DNA from: Burkholderia sp. WP9
GTDB lineage: Bacteria > Pseudomonadota > Gammaproteobacteria > Burkholderiales > Burkholderiaceae
Length of the DNA: 64,000 bases
Assembly (NCBI RefSeq): GCF_900104795.1
Contig: NZ_FNTG01000001.1
Location: 1,674,001 to 1,738,000 of the forward strand
Direction of reading: 5' to 3'
Each line of letters starts with the position of its first letter. Positions within the stretch are counted from its first letter, which is position 1. The translations under genes were made by a program, and so were the position numbers. Of the stretch, positions 36,090-45,817 are shown in pieces. Under the pieces are notes generated by a model. That model saw nothing but the letters and a program-made list of their open reading frames with translations, made no database searches and had not been told where the DNA came from.

Positions 36090-36911
36090 GTGACTCATCC
36101 CAACGAGCTGCCTCTTTCCCCGCTTTCGGCGCTGCAATTTTATGCAACGGCGCCCTACCCCTGCAGTTACCTGGATGGGCGCATCGCGCGCTCGCAGGTC
36201 GCCACCCCCAGTCACCTGATCAACTCCGACGTCTACACCGACCTCGTCAAGGCCGGCTTCCGGCGCTCGGGCGTGTTCACCTACCGGCCGTATTGCGACG
36301 GTTGCCGCGCCTGCGTGCCGGTGCGCGTGCCGGTCGACCAGTTCGAGCCGAACCGCACGCAGCGCCGCGTCTGGAAGAAACATGGCGAGCTGATCGCCAC
36401 CGTCGCACCGCTCCATTACGACGAGGAACACTACGCGCTCTACATGCGCTATCAGTCGGCGCGGCACGCGGGCGGCGGCATGGACCGCGACAGCCGCGAC
36501 CAGTACGAACAGTTCCTGCTGCAGAGCCGGATCAACTCGCGGCTGGTCGAATTCCGCGAGCCGCTGCCGGACCGGCCGGATGCGCCGGGCATTCTGCGCA
36601 TGATCAGCATGATCGACATTCTCGGCGACGGGCTCTCGTCGGTGTACACGTTTTTCGAGCCGGGTCTGCCCAACACGAGCTTCGGCACCTACAACATCTA
36701 TTGGCAGATCGAGCAGGCGCGCAGCCTGAAGCTGCCTTACGTGTACCTCGGCTACTGGATCCGCGAGAGTCCGAAGATGGCGTACAAGGCGAATTTTCGC
36801 CCGCTCGAAGGTTTGATCGACGGCGCCTGGCGGGTGCTCGATCCCACGGGCATCGACCTGCCGCCGGTCGATCTGGCGATTCACGGCAGGCGCCCGCCGT
36901 TCAAGCCGTAA
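36090..36911 (+). CDS. bpt: Aspartate/glutamate leucyltransferase Bpt
   Basis: A 273-aa ATE-family transferase that puts Leu onto N-terminal Asp/Glu. Translation starts at GTG ([20 protein letters not shown]). The conserved [13 protein letters not shown] and [19 protein letters not shown] with its Cys cluster match Bpt, and [20 protein letters not shown] is the second domain. With Aat it covers the bacterial N-degron branches in one locus. Length is normal. Confidence 0.95.
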   Translation: MTHPNELPLSPLSALQFYATAPYPCSYLDGRIARSQVATPSHLINSDVYTDLVKAGFRRSGVFTYRPYCDGCRACVPVRVPVDQFEPNRTQRRVWKKHGELIATVAPLHYDEEHYALYMRYQSARHAGGGMDRDSRDQYEQFLLQSRINSRLVEFREPLPDRPDAPGILRMISMIDILGDGLSSVYTFFEPGLPNTSFGTYNIYWQIEQARSLKLPYVYLGYWIRESPKMAYKANFRPLEGLIDGAWRVLDPTGIDLPPVDLAIHGRRPPFKP

Positions 36912-37029
36912 GCCCGCTTTGGCCGGTCGCGGCGCACTCGCGCAAGCCGGCCTCATTAATGCGTCAAGGTAACGCCTCAAAGCCGGTAAAATGGCGGGTT
37001 CCCATTTTTCGGCCGCCCGGCTTCGTCCC

Positions 37030-38052
37030 GTGTTCAGTTCCCTCTACCCGCTCGTACGCGCCCAACTCTTTCGCATGGACGCGGAAGATGCTCACCACCT
37101 GACCCTGCGCATGCTCGGCGCCGCCGGCCGCACCGGCCTCGCCGGCGTGCTCGCGCCGCATGTGCCGGATGCGCCGCGCACCGTGATGGGGCTGACGTTC
37201 CGCAATCCGGTCGGGCTCGCCGCGGGCCTCGACAAGGACGGCGCCTGCATCGACGGTCTCGCCGCGCTCGGCTTCGGCTTTATCGAAGTCGGCACGGTGA
37301 CGCCGCGCGCGCAGCCGGGCAATCCGCGCCCGCGCATGTTCCGTCTGCCGCAGGCGAATGCCGTGATCAACCGGATGGGCTTTAACAACGCCGGCGTCGA
37401 CCAGTTCGTGAAGAACGTGCAGGCCGCGCGCTACCGCGGCATTCTCGGCCTGAACATCGGCAAGAACGCCGACACGCCGATCGAACGCGCCGCCGAAGAC
37501 TACCTGTACTGCCTCGAACGCGTGTATCCGTTCGCCAGCTACGTGACGGTCAACATCTCGTCGCCGAACACGAAGAATTTGCGCCAGTTGCAAGGCGCGG
37601 GCGAACTCGACGCGCTGCTCGCCGCGCTCAAGGACAAGCAGCAGCGTCTGGCCGACATGCACGGCAAGCTGGTGCCGCTCGCGCTGAAAATCGCGCCGGA
37701 CCTCGACGACGAACAGATCAAATCGATCGCCGACACGCTGCTGCGCCACCGCTTCGAGGGCGTGATCGCCACCAACACCACGCTGTCGCGCACCGCTGTG
37801 ACCGGCATGCAATACGGCGACGAAGCCGGCGGCCTGTCGGGCAAGCCGGTGTTCGATGCGTCGAACGAAGTGATCCGCAAGCTGCGCGCGGAAGTCGGCG
37901 AGACGGTGCCGATCATCGGCGTGGGCGGGATTTTCTCCGGCGACGATGCGCGCGCCAAGATCGCGGCCGGCGCGTCGCTGGTGCAGCTCTATACCGGCTT
38001 CATCTACCGCGGACCGGCACTGGTGCGCGAATGCGTGCAAGCACTGCGCTGA
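37030..38052 (+). CDS. pyrD: Dihydroorotate dehydrogenase (quinone), class 2
   Basis: A 340-aa FMN enzyme of pyrimidine synthesis. GTG at 37030 is the start because the protein then begins [20 protein letters not shown], the membrane-binding helix of class 2 enzymes. [20 protein letters not shown] and [19 protein letters not shown] hold the flavin and catalytic Ser regions. [20 protein letters not shown] is the phosphate site. It uses the quinone pool at the inner membrane. Confidence 0.96.
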   Translation: MFSSLYPLVRAQLFRMDAEDAHHLTLRMLGAAGRTGLAGVLAPHVPDAPRTVMGLTFRNPVGLAAGLDKDGACIDGLAALGFGFIEVGTVTPRAQPGNPRPRMFRLPQANAVINRMGFNNAGVDQFVKNVQAARYRGILGLNIGKNADTPIERAAEDYLYCLERVYPFASYVTVNISSPNTKNLRQLQGAGELDALLAALKDKQQRLADMHGKLVPLALKIAPDLDDEQIKSIADTLLRHRFEGVIATNTTLSRTAVTGMQYGDEAGGLSGKPVFDASNEVIRKLRAEVGETVPIIGVGGIFSGDDARAKIAAGASLVQLYTGFIYRGPALVRECVQALR

Positions 38053-38113
38053 ACGCGCACGCGTGCGCAGCATGGCAGCCGCGCCAGTAATATAGACATA
38101 AACAAACGATATT

Positions 38114-38142
38114 TTGGTTTCGATAGTCTGCTTTGTTATGCT
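38114..38142 (+). promoter_or_regulatory. Promoter of the amino-acid ABC binding protein gene
   Basis: TTGGTT (38114-38119), a 17-bp spacer and TATGCT (38137-38142) end 38 bases before the start codon. An AT-rich segment (38090-38113) lies directly upstream. Confidence 0.6.
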
Positions 38143-38180
38143 TTCGTCTGCTAAAACGCCAGACGTAAAAAAGGAACTCG

Positions 38181-38975
38181 ATGAAATTTGGCTTGTTGAA
38201 AAAGATTCTGGTCGCCGGTCTGATCGGCGCGTCGTTCACCGCCGTGACCGCCCACGCCGACGACCTGCTCGATCAGGTCAAGCAGCGCGGCACGCTGCGT
38301 ATCGGTCTGGAGGGCACCTTCCCGCCGTTCAATTCGAAAGCGCCGTCGGGCGAACTGGTCGGCTACGACGTCGACATCGCCAAGGCCGTGGCCGCGAAGC
38401 TCGGCGTGAAGCCGGAATTCGTCACGACCGAATGGAGCGGCATCATCGCCGGTCTGCAGGCGGGCAAGTTCGACGTGATCGTCAACCAGGTGGGCATTAC
38501 CGACGCGCGCAAGCAGGCGCTCGACTTCTCGCCGGCCTACACGTACTCGGCCGCGCAACTGATCCAGCGTAAGGACGACACGCGCCAGTTCAAGTCGCTC
38601 GACGATCTGAAGGGCAAGAAGCTCGGCGTCGGTCTGGGCACGAACTACATGGACATGGCGAAGTCGGTGCCGGGCATCGACGTGAAGACGTATCCGGGCG
38701 CGCCCGAGTACCTGCGCGATCTGGCCGCCGGGCGTCTCGACGCGGCGCTCAACGACCGCCTGATGCTCGCGTACCTGATGAAGAACTCGCAGTTGCCGCT
38801 GCGCACCGGCGCGAACGTCGGCGCGGGCAACCCGTCCGGCATCCCGTTCAGGAAGGGCAACCCGAAATTCGCCAAGGCGATCGACGACGCGATGACCCAA
38901 CTCGAAGCCGACGGCACGTTCTCGAAGATCTCGGACAAGTGGTTCGGTATCGACGTCACGAAGCCGGTCAAGTAA
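38181..38975 (+). CDS. Cystine/polar amino-acid ABC binding protein
   Basis: A 264-aa family 3 solute-binding protein. The signal peptide (KKILVAGLIGASFTAVTAHA) is cleaved before DDLLDQVKQRG. The ligand-binding core includes GTLRIGLEGTFPPFNSKAPS and VNQVGITDARKQALDFSPAY, and AGRLDAALNDRLMLAYLM is present. The closest named group is FliY/TcyJ cystine-binding proteins, judged from memory rather than alignment. It is followed by a hairpin and a permease gene, but no ATPase gene. Confidence 0.9.
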   Translation: MKFGLLKKILVAGLIGASFTAVTAHADDLLDQVKQRGTLRIGLEGTFPPFNSKAPSGELVGYDVDIAKAVAAKLGVKPEFVTTEWSGIIAGLQAGKFDVIVNQVGITDARKQALDFSPAYTYSAAQLIQRKDDTRQFKSLDDLKGKKLGVGLGTNYMDMAKSVPGIDVKTYPGAPEYLRDLAAGRLDAALNDRLMLAYLMKNSQLPLRTGANVGAGNPSGIPFRKGNPKFAKAIDDAMTQLEADGTFSKISDKWFGIDVTKPVK

Positions 38976-38993
38976 CACGCGCTGACTGAAACG

Positions 38994-39023
38994 AAGGGCG
39001 GCATCGTCGGCGATGCCGCCCTT
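38994..39023 (+). terminator. Perfect hairpin between binding protein and permease genes
   Basis: AAGGGCGGCATCG, a TCGG tetraloop and CGATGCCGCCCTT form a perfect 13-bp stem. No U run follows. It probably stabilises or partly ends the binding-protein mRNA, which would be needed in excess. Confidence 0.7.
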
Positions 39024-39082
39024 CGCGCTTTGACGGCAACGTTTATGATGTGCGCTTTTGCGCGCCAACCCGACCACCGCTC

Positions 39083-39742
39083 ATGTCCACCACTTCCCTG
39101 CTCGTTGAATCGCTGCCCGTGCTCGCGCAAGGCGCCGTCCTGACGATCAAGTTCGCGGTTCTGTCGATGTTCTTCGGCCTGCTTGCCGGCGCCGTGCTCG
39201 CCTTGATGGGCGTGAGCCACAGCCGCGTGCTGAACTGGATCGCGCGCATTTACGTGAGCGTGATGCGCGGCACGCCGCTGCTGGTGCAGATCTTCGTGAT
39301 CTACTACGGCTTACCGAGTTTCGGCATTTCACTCGACCCCACGCCCGCCGGTGTGATCGCCCTGTCGGCGAATGTCGCGGCGTACCTGTCAGAGAGCATG
39401 CGCGGCGCGATTCTCGGGATTCACAAGGGTCAGTGGCTCGCCGCCTATAGTCTCGGTCTTTCGCGCCGCCAGACGCTGCGTTATGTGATCGCACCGCAGG
39501 CCTTGCGCATTGCCGTACCGAGTCTGTCGAACAGTCTGATCAGCCTCATCAAGGACACCTCGCTGGTGTCGGTGATTACCGTGACCGAACTGCTGCGCAG
39601 CGCGCAGGAAATCATCGCCTCGACGTATCAGCCGCTGCCGCTGTATCTCGCGGCGGCTGCGGTTTACTGGGTGCTCTGCCAGGTACTCGAAAGCGTGCAG
39701 CGCTGGTACGAACGTCGCCTCGCGCTGCCCTCGCGCCACTGA
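39083..39742 (+). CDS. Polar amino-acid ABC permease (cystine type)
   Basis: A 219-aa HisM/TcyL-type permease. The start MSTTSLLVESLPVLAQGAVL is preferred over an ATG 33 bases upstream. YVSVMRGTPLLVQIFVIYYG is the family signature. The EAA loop is AYSLGLSRRQTLRYVIAPQA. RIAVPSLSNSLISLIKDTSL is also conserved. It forms an importer with the upstream binding protein. The ATPase must come from elsewhere because the next gene is on the opposite strand. Confidence 0.92.
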   Translation: MSTTSLLVESLPVLAQGAVLTIKFAVLSMFFGLLAGAVLALMGVSHSRVLNWIARIYVSVMRGTPLLVQIFVIYYGLPSFGISLDPTPAGVIALSANVAAYLSESMRGAILGIHKGQWLAAYSLGLSRRQTLRYVIAPQALRIAVPSLSNSLISLIKDTSLVSVITVTELLRSAQEIIASTYQPLPLYLAAAAVYWVLCQVLESVQRWYERRLALPSRH

Positions 39743-39869
39743 AGAACCGGCGCGCCACCACGGCGGCGCACCGAAGCGCCGGGATGCACAGGGCGCACCC
39801 AGAAGGCATCCGCCCGGATAAGCGCCGGATAACGCGGCGCCTGCGGGTCGCCGCATGCCCAACCCGCGC

Positions 39870-40868
39870 TCACTCCCCGGCGAACTTCAGCCCGAGCGCC
39901 GCGCGCGCCGCGTCGGCCATCGCGATCATCTGCAACGACTTGGCATGCGGCATCACCGGGCTTTCCACCTGCCCCGCCCGGATCAGTTCGCAGAAGTGCG
40001 CCGTCTCGTAGTTCAGGCCACCGCCTTCGAACGGCTCGTCGAGTTCGATCACGCGTCCATCGGCATAGCGGATCGTCGCGCGCGACGGGTTCCACCACGG
40101 CTCATGAATCGTGACGTGGCCATGACTCGCCATCAACAACGCATCGCCTTTGCCGTGCAGATCGAGCCCGCAGAACAGCTGGGCGATGCCGCTCTCGTGC
40201 CGGCTGTTCAGGCTTGCAAAGGTATCGACGCCGGTCTTGCCGAGCCGTCCGAGCGTCTGCACCTCATGCGGCGCGCCCAACCAGTCGACGGCGAGAAACA
40301 TCTCGTAGATCCCGATATCGAGCAGCGCGCCACCCGCATGCTCGAACGACAGCGACGGGTGATCGTCCGGCACGCCCGGCACTGAGCAACCGGCCCGCAC
40401 CAGCCCCACCGTGCCGATCGGGTCGGCGCTTAGATGCGCGCGCAACTTTCTGTACAGCGGATAGAACGGCGGCTTCATGGCTTCCATGAAGAGCCGTTGC
40501 GCGGCGCGCGCGGCGTCGAGCACGCGCTCGAGTTGCGGCTGATTGATGGTGGCGGGTTTTTCGCACAGTACGTGCAGACCGGCTTGCAGCGCGGCGATCG
40601 CGTAGCCGGCGTGACTGTCCTGGACAGTGGCGATATAGAGCGCGTCGATACCGCTTGCGAGCAGCGCCTCGAAACTCGCGCAAACCTCGCCGCCGAACTC
40701 CTCGGCGAAAGCCGTGGCCGGTTCCGCGCGGCGTGACCACAGCGCGGTCAGTTGCGCCTGTGGCACATGAGCGAGTCCTTGAGCGAAGCGACGGGCAATG
40801 CGGCCCGTCCCGACGATTCCCCAGCGGACCATGCCGTCCGGCGAGGCTTCCCGCGTTGCGATTGTCAT
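39870..40868 (-). CDS. Gfo/Idh/MocA family oxidoreductase
   Basis: A 332-aa NAD(P)-dependent oxidoreductase. The start MTIATREASPDGMVRWGIVG has GAAGGAACG before it. The Rossmann motif is GIVGTGRIARRFAQ. HVLCEKPATINQ is the family E-K-P signature. HAGGALLDIGIYEMFLAVDW includes the catalytic region. It acts on sugars or inositols in most cases; similar proteins include dimeric dihydrodiol dehydrogenases. It is monocistronic or followed by nothing, with a GntR gene upstream. Confidence 0.92.
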   Translation of the reverse strand: MTIATREASPDGMVRWGIVGTGRIARRFAQGLAHVPQAQLTALWSRRAEPATAFAEEFGGEVCASFEALLASGIDALYIATVQDSHAGYAIAALQAGLHVLCEKPATINQPQLERVLDAARAAQRLFMEAMKPPFYPLYRKLRAHLSADPIGTVGLVRAGCSVPGVPDDHPSLSFEHAGGALLDIGIYEMFLAVDWLGAPHEVQTLGRLGKTGVDTFASLNSRHESGIAQLFCGLDLHGKGDALLMASHGHVTIHEPWWNPSRATIRYADGRVIELDEPFEGGGLNYETAHFCELIRAGQVESPVMPHAKSLQMIAMADAARAALGLKFAGE

Positions 40869-41015
40869 CGTTCCTTCGAGTCCATGCAGTTCAGAACAGG
40901 CGCTATTGTCGCGCATGCCACACGCTCTCGCGTAGGGCTGAACTCGCGCCTTTTCGTGCTGCGCAGTCTCACAAGGAAAAAACCAGAATCCGACGTGCCG
41001 CCGCGGCGGTCGCGC

Positions 41016-41735
41016 TCAGCCGTGCGCCGGCGGGTCCGCAGAAAACTGGCTGCCGACTTCTTCCGCGGTGTAGTCGATCATGGCGAGCGAGGCGATTTCC
41101 GCTTCCTTCGGATCGCGCCGTTCAATCGCTTCGACCACGCGCTGATGCGAACTCACCGCCGTTTCCCACAGCCCGTCCCGGTCGGTGACGATGGGGTTCA
41201 CGGTCGATAGCGCGCCGCGAATGATCGCCGCCATCTGCTTGAAGAACTGGTTCCCGCTCGCCACCACGATACGGGTATGGAACAGTTCGTCGGCTTCCTG
41301 ATAGCCCGGCTCGCCTGGCCGAATACCGCGGAACGCCTCGAACGCCTCGCGAATCGCGGCGATATCCGCCGCGCTGCCGCGTGCGGCCGCCTGCGCCGAC
41401 GCGCGCGGTTCGATCAGGATGCGAAACTCGATCACGTCGCGCAGAAACAGCGGATCGGGTTTCGCGCGAAAACGCCATTGCACGACGTCCTCGTCGATCA
41501 TGCGCCAATCGCTCATCGGCCGGATGCGCGTGCCGATCTTTGGCCGCACGTCCAGCATGTCGCGCGCGAGCAGCATCGACAGCGCCTCGCGCATGACGGT
41601 GCGGCTGACGTCGAACTCCTTCGACAGCACATCCTGCGGTGGCAGTATGGCGCCGTACTTCTCTTCGACGATGCCCGTGACCAGTCCATCCATGACTTTG
41701 CTCACGAGCGATCGATCTTTGTTTGCGTGTTCCAT
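41016..41735 (-). CDS. GntR/FadR-type transcriptional regulator
   Basis: A 239-aa regulator. ATG at 41735 follows GGGGAGAG; an overlapping GTG would add one residue. The winged helix is at residues 10-75 (LPPQDVLSKEFDVSRTVMRE), and the all-helical FCD domain runs from about 85. Its metal-binding pattern is visible as ELFHTRIVVASGNQFF and SSHQRVVEAIERRDP. FCD regulators of this type control sugar-acid pathways such as galactonate. It lies upstream of the Gfo/Idh/MocA gene, which may be its target. Confidence 0.92.
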   Translation of the reverse strand: MEHANKDRSLVSKVMDGLVTGIVEEKYGAILPPQDVLSKEFDVSRTVMREALSMLLARDMLDVRPKIGTRIRPMSDWRMIDEDVVQWRFRAKPDPLFLRDVIEFRILIEPRASAQAAARGSAADIAAIREAFEAFRGIRPGEPGYQEADELFHTRIVVASGNQFFKQMAAIIRGALSTVNPIVTDRDGLWETAVSSHQRVVEAIERRDPKEAEIASLAMIDYTAEEVGSQFSADPPAHG

Positions 41736-42069
41736 CACACTCTCCCCGAAGCGGTGTTTGCCCCCGCGTAGCCTGTTGATCGAGCGGCCCTGTGTGTCGT
41801 TTTATTGGTGTGACAATGTTGTTCTACGATACGTTGCTAGCTTCAAAACGCTTGCGCCAGTTGGGACACTTCCTGAGAGGGTTATCCCTCTGAAGAATTG
41901 TTTCTTCCGTGAAACGCCGCATATCTTGACGGGCCATAAGCTTGCGTTTCAAGCGTGCCTGCGTCGTGAAATTTACATAGTGCGAAGACGCACGTTGCGA
42001 GACGAATTGTCTGATCTGCAACGATCGAGGCGGATACGGACTGGCGGAAAGCGACGGTTGGCATTCGCA
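41736..42069. other. Intergenic region with a possible GntR operator
   Basis: These 334 bases are without a credible gene. ATTG-N6-CAAT (41804-41817, ATTGGTGTGACAAT) is palindromic and lies 69 bp before the GntR gene, where an autoregulatory FadR-type site would be. The remainder is moderately AT-rich with no assignable element. Confidence 0.4.
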
Positions 42070-42579
42070 TCAACGCGTAGTCGCCGCGAGCGGCGGCGAG
42101 TTCAGTGCGCCATCCTGAGCCGACACGGATCCGTAGCGTCCGCCGAAAAAAATCAGGGGCGCGTGCTCATCCAGAGAGAACACCAGCACCTCGCCGACGA
42201 ACAACGTATGGTCGCCGCACGGATGCCGGTCCACCACGCGCGCCGCGAAGCGCGGCGCGAGCCAGCTTTGCGGCTCACCGGCGAAGTGGCGGCTATGCGG
42301 CTCCTGCGCCTCGGACAACACGCTCACGCCGAAAAACGCGCTGTCCATCAGACGCTCGTGCATACGCGCCTGGTGTCCGACCGAGACGACGACGAGCGGC
42401 GGCTTGAGTGAACCCGACATGAAGGCATTGGCGGTCATCGCGTGCAGACTGTCGCCGCTGCCGGTCGAGATCACCACGACCCCGGTCGCGAAGCGCCCCA
42501 ATGCACGGCGAAAGCGCTGCTCGTCGAAAGCGGCCTGCGCGGGCTGCGGCGTTTCAGCGTGACGTACCCTCGCCTGCAT
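42070..42579 (-). CDS. Flavin reductase-like FMN-binding protein
   Basis: A 169-aa split-barrel flavoprotein. The start [20 protein letters not shown] has AGGAGAA upstream. [20 protein letters not shown] and [20 protein letters not shown] are the flavin-binding signature of the HpaC/NtaB-type NAD(P)H:flavin reductases. [20 protein letters not shown] follows. It could supply reduced flavin to a monooxygenase such as SsuD, but it is 15 kb away and on its own. Confidence 0.9.
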   Translation of the reverse strand: MQARVRHAETPQPAQAAFDEQRFRRALGRFATGVVVISTGSGDSLHAMTANAFMSGSLKPPLVVVSVGHQARMHERLMDSAFFGVSVLSEAQEPHSRHFAGEPQSWLAPRFAARVVDRHPCGDHTLFVGEVLVFSLDEHAPLIFFGGRYGSVSAQDGALNSPPLAATTR

Positions 42580-42748
42580 GGCAGTTCTCCTGATCGCGAC
42601 CGTACTGGTCGTCGAAACGGACGATGTCGTCTTCACCGAGATACCCGCCCGATTGCACCTCGATTATTTCCAGCGGAATCTTGCCCGGGTTGTCGAGCCG
42701 TTGCGTGACGCCGTGTCTACACGTCAGCCGACAATTCAGGCGCAGGCA

Positions 42749-44653
42749 TCACGCTTGCCCGAATAAACGAAACGCGCGCGCACGCTTGACAAGCCATTGC
42801 GTGGCCCGCGCGCGTCGCCCACCGGCGCGCCTCGCGAGCGGCTCGCGGGCGGTGACGGCGTCGGGCACGCGCCGCTCATTGAAAGTGTCGCGATAGAACG
42901 TTTCGAAATACGACATCACGTTTTCCTGCGCGCTGGCTGACAGGATCGCGTGATCGGTGTGCTCGCAAAACGCCGCGCGAATGTGCCTGAAGCGCTGCAG
43001 CCGCGCGCCACGCACGCCGAAATGGCGCTCGAGTTCTTCGACGCCTTCGTCGAGCACTCCGAAGAGGAGCCGTGTCTCGACACCGTGCGCGTCCACTGCG
43101 GCGAGGAGGCTCCGTTCTTCCTGTGCACCGAGTTCAATGCCGCAAATACGTTCGATCCGATCGGCAAGCGTCGCGCCGAACCGCGCAGCGAAGCGTCCCG
43201 CGAGTTCGCGCGCGACCGGCCATCCGCCCGTCTGTCCCTTCAGCACGCGAAGCCATTTGCGCGGCTCGCACATCGAGCGCAGATAGCTGCGTGTCGAACC
43301 AAAAGCCGCGACCGCGACGGTCGGCTTGCCATGCGCGTCGCAGATGTTCTGCCACGTGAACTTCTGCAAATTCACCAGCACCGCGCCGAGCGCCGCCGGT
43401 TCGCGTGCCGCCGCATGCAGGCCGACGTAAGCGCCTGCGCAGATGCCGAGCAGCACCGCGCCGCGATGGCCCTGCGCTGTCAGCCAGCGCGCCGCACAGG
43501 CGGCGTCGTCGACACCCGACTGCGCGTACAGCGCGTCGAGGCTCAACGCATCCAACGATGGCATGCTGTCGCCCAGACCACCGAGATCGACTCGTAGCGA
43601 AGCAATGCCTTGTCGCGCGAGACGCCTGGCAAAGCGCACGCCAAGCCGCGCATTGCCGATTCGCGAGACCGCCCCTGTATTCAGCAGCAGCGCCGCTGGC
43701 GCAGTAACGGCGCCGTGAACTTCAGGCCGGCAATAGATGCCGAACAGCCTGCCGCCGTCGAGCCATACCGGCGTTTCAACCACGCCAGACTCGACCACGT
43801 GGGTCGTCTCGCGATCAGAAGTGTGTGGCGCGCTGCCATGGGTATCGCTGACCGTGGCCGCACGCCCGGATGCGATCGCATGAGCCGCGCCATCCGCCAA
43901 CCAGTTCTCTATCGACTGAAACGCGGACTGCGGAATCTCACTATCGAGCGATTCCATCATGAACCTGCTGTACTCATCGAAAGGCTGCCGTTCAACGTCG
44001 ACGCCTTGCTCGCGGTAATGCGCAGCCAGCGCGTCGACTCGCGCGGGGTCCAGCGAATCGAGCATGAGCACGCGACCGGCCGGCCGCGGTGCGTCGCGTT
44101 TCAGATCGACCGCACGCAGACTCTCCAACGTATCCTGATAGAGGCGAAAGCCGTACGCCTCGACGAATGCGTCGGTATCCGGCTCGGGCACGCAGTCCAT
44201 CGCAGCCGGAATCGACAGCCATTGACGATAATGCGCGCGCAGCTCGCGCTGGTAGTTCTTACCCGACAGGACCGGCGCGAGCAGCACGAGGCCGTCCACC
44301 CCGCCGAGTTCCTGAGCGGCGAGCGCCGCGAGCGTGCCGCCGAGCCGCAATCCGCACAACGTCACGCGTTCGACACCGGACGATTCGCGCAGCAATGCCA
44401 CGGCTTGCTTGATGCTGTCGATCCACGCGCGCCAGCGGCCGGGTTCACTCGCCTCACCTGCCGAATCGCCCGTGCCCGGATAATCGAAACGCAGCACCGG
44501 CATGCCGCGCGCGGCGAGCCCCTCGGCCAGCCTGCGCATGCCGCGATACGTGCACAGTGCGTCGTAGCCGAACGGATAGCACAACACCAGCCCGTCCGGC
44601 CCACTCGCCGGATGCAACCAGCCGAACTGGCCATCGAAGACTACTGGCCTCAC
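42749..44653 (-). CDS. Tandem alpha/beta-hydrolase protein of the polysaccharide region
   Basis: A 634-aa protein with two alpha/beta-hydrolase domains (about 1-255 and 285-575). In domain 1 the strand RFDYPGTGDSAGE leads to an elbow GLRLGG (101-106), where Arg103 stands in the place of the nucleophile. In domain 2 RVDLGGLGDSM is followed by GICAG (403-407) with Cys405 in that place. The first domain resembles the hydrolases linked to exosortase/EPS loci. The C-terminal 60 residues are basic. It is likely cytoplasmic and acts on a lipid- or glycan-linked intermediate, if it is catalytic at all. Confidence 0.8.
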   Translation of the reverse strand: MRPVVFDGQFGWLHPASGPDGLVLCYPFGYDALCTYRGMRRLAEGLAARGMPVLRFDYPGTGDSAGEASEPGRWRAWIDSIKQAVALLRESSGVERVTLCGLRLGGTLAALAAQELGGVDGLVLLAPVLSGKNYQRELRAHYRQWLSIPAAMDCVPEPDTDAFVEAYGFRLYQDTLESLRAVDLKRDAPRPAGRVLMLDSLDPARVDALAAHYREQGVDVERQPFDEYSRFMMESLDSEIPQSAFQSIENWLADGAAHAIASGRAATVSDTHGSAPHTSDRETTHVVESGVVETPVWLDGGRLFGIYCRPEVHGAVTAPAALLLNTGAVSRIGNARLGVRFARRLARQGIASLRVDLGGLGDSMPSLDALSLDALYAQSGVDDAACAARWLTAQGHRGAVLLGICAGAYVGLHAAAREPAALGAVLVNLQKFTWQNICDAHGKPTVAVAAFGSTRSYLRSMCEPRKWLRVLKGQTGGWPVARELAGRFAARFGATLADRIERICGIELGAQEERSLLAAVDAHGVETRLLFGVLDEGVEELERHFGVRGARLQRFRHIRAAFCEHTDHAILSASAQENVMSYFETFYRDTFNERRVPDAVTAREPLARRAGGRRARATQWLVKRARAFRLFGQA

Positions 44654-44784
44654 GCTATGCTCCTCACGGGGTCCTCCCTTTCAACGCATTACAACAAACG
44701 TCGCATGACTCATATGTACGTCCTGCCACATTGTCTCGGAGTCCGATTAATTGGCGAATGAGCGTGATCCCGCTTGATCCCGCT

Positions 44785-44808
44785 CGATCCACCCGATGCG
44801 GGTGATCG
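44785..44808 (-). terminator. Hairpin between GT2 gene and hydrolase gene
   Basis: CACCCG-ATG-CGGGTG forms a perfect 6-bp stem, extended by CGAT/ATCG around a bulged C. It follows the GT2 stop on the minus strand. No U run is seen. It probably marks the end of the GT2 transcript. Confidence 0.45.
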
Positions 44809-44824
44809 GAAACGGCCGGCGTAG

Positions 44825-45817
44825 TCAGTTGCCGTGCGGCGCACGCAGCGCGAACGTCGAGCGCGCGGCGAGCAGCAAGTGATAGAAGAACCGCGCGCGC
44901 AGTCTGTCGCGCATCGGGTAATGCTTCGACAGCAGCACACGCCACGCGGCAGCGGGCTCGCCGGCTCGCGCATAGGCGGAGGCCGCGCGCGGCGCCACGC
45001 GGCGCAATGCATCATTACGCGCGGCCTGTGCCGCAGCCGGAACATGGCTCTCGCGCAGTTGCGCAAACGCGTGCATCGCGGGCAACGCATGCGTTGAAAT
45101 CGACAGCGCCGTTTCGCGCGATACCGAGACGCACTCGTTCACGAAGCAGATCGCCGTTGCGTCGACGCTGAGCCGCAAGCCGAAATCGAAGTCGCATGCT
45201 TCGCCGACTTCGGCGGCCGGGCGATACCCAATGCGGCGTGCCGCCAACGTATCGACCAGAAAACCGTTGTTCGGGAACATCTGGTCGATGCCGGCTAGCG
45301 CCGGTATGGGCAAACGGCCGGCACGCTCGGGCACGCGCCGGTAATCGCGATTCAGGCGTTCGCTGGCTTCGGGGCGCGGCGTGCCGTCGTCGGCGATCAC
45401 GCGCTGCTTGCCGAACGCCGCTGTCAGGTCGGGGGAGGTTCGCCAGCATGCATCGAGACGATTCAACGCATGCGGTTCCAGCAGATCGTCGTCGTGCAGG
45501 AGCACGAGCCGGGCGCCGCGAGCACGCGCGAACAGGCGATTCACATTGGACGCCTGACCGAGCCGGGGCACGTTGCGTTCGTAACGAATGGGCCGGTCGC
45601 TGCGCAAGCGGCAGCGTTCCACGACATGCCGCGCGCTGTCGTCGGTCGAGTCGTCGCCGATCACGATTTCGAACTCGCCATAAGTCTGCGCATGGCAACT
45701 GTCGATGGCCTGCTCGAGCAACGCAGGCCGGTTGCAGGTGGGAATGCAGATGGAGATGAGCCGCGCATCCAGTTCACGCGCGCCGCTCCCGCCCTGTTCG
45801 TCGATGCGCTCAGCCAT
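44825..45817 (-). CDS. Family 2 glycosyltransferase
   Basis: A 330-aa GT-A fold transferase. The start MAERIDEQGGSGARELDARL at 45817 is preferred over an ATG 72 bases upstream. LISICIPTCNRPALLEQAID and VIGDDSTDDSARHVV bind the nucleotide sugar, and the metal-binding acidic motif is LLHDDDLLEPHALNRLD. The C-terminal 100 residues are helical and Ala/Arg-rich. It is divergent from the flippase gene. It should add a sugar to a lipid-linked glycan; donor and acceptor are unknown. Confidence 0.9.
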   Translation of the reverse strand: MAERIDEQGGSGARELDARLISICIPTCNRPALLEQAIDSCHAQTYGEFEIVIGDDSTDDSARHVVERCRLRSDRPIRYERNVPRLGQASNVNRLFARARGARLVLLHDDDLLEPHALNRLDACWRTSPDLTAAFGKQRVIADDGTPRPEASERLNRDYRRVPERAGRLPIPALAGIDQMFPNNGFLVDTLAARRIGYRPAAEVGEACDFDFGLRLSVDATAICFVNECVSVSRETALSISTHALPAMHAFAQLRESHVPAAAQAARNDALRRVAPRAASAYARAGEPAAAWRVLLSKHYPMRDRLRARFFYHLLLAARSTFALRAPHGN

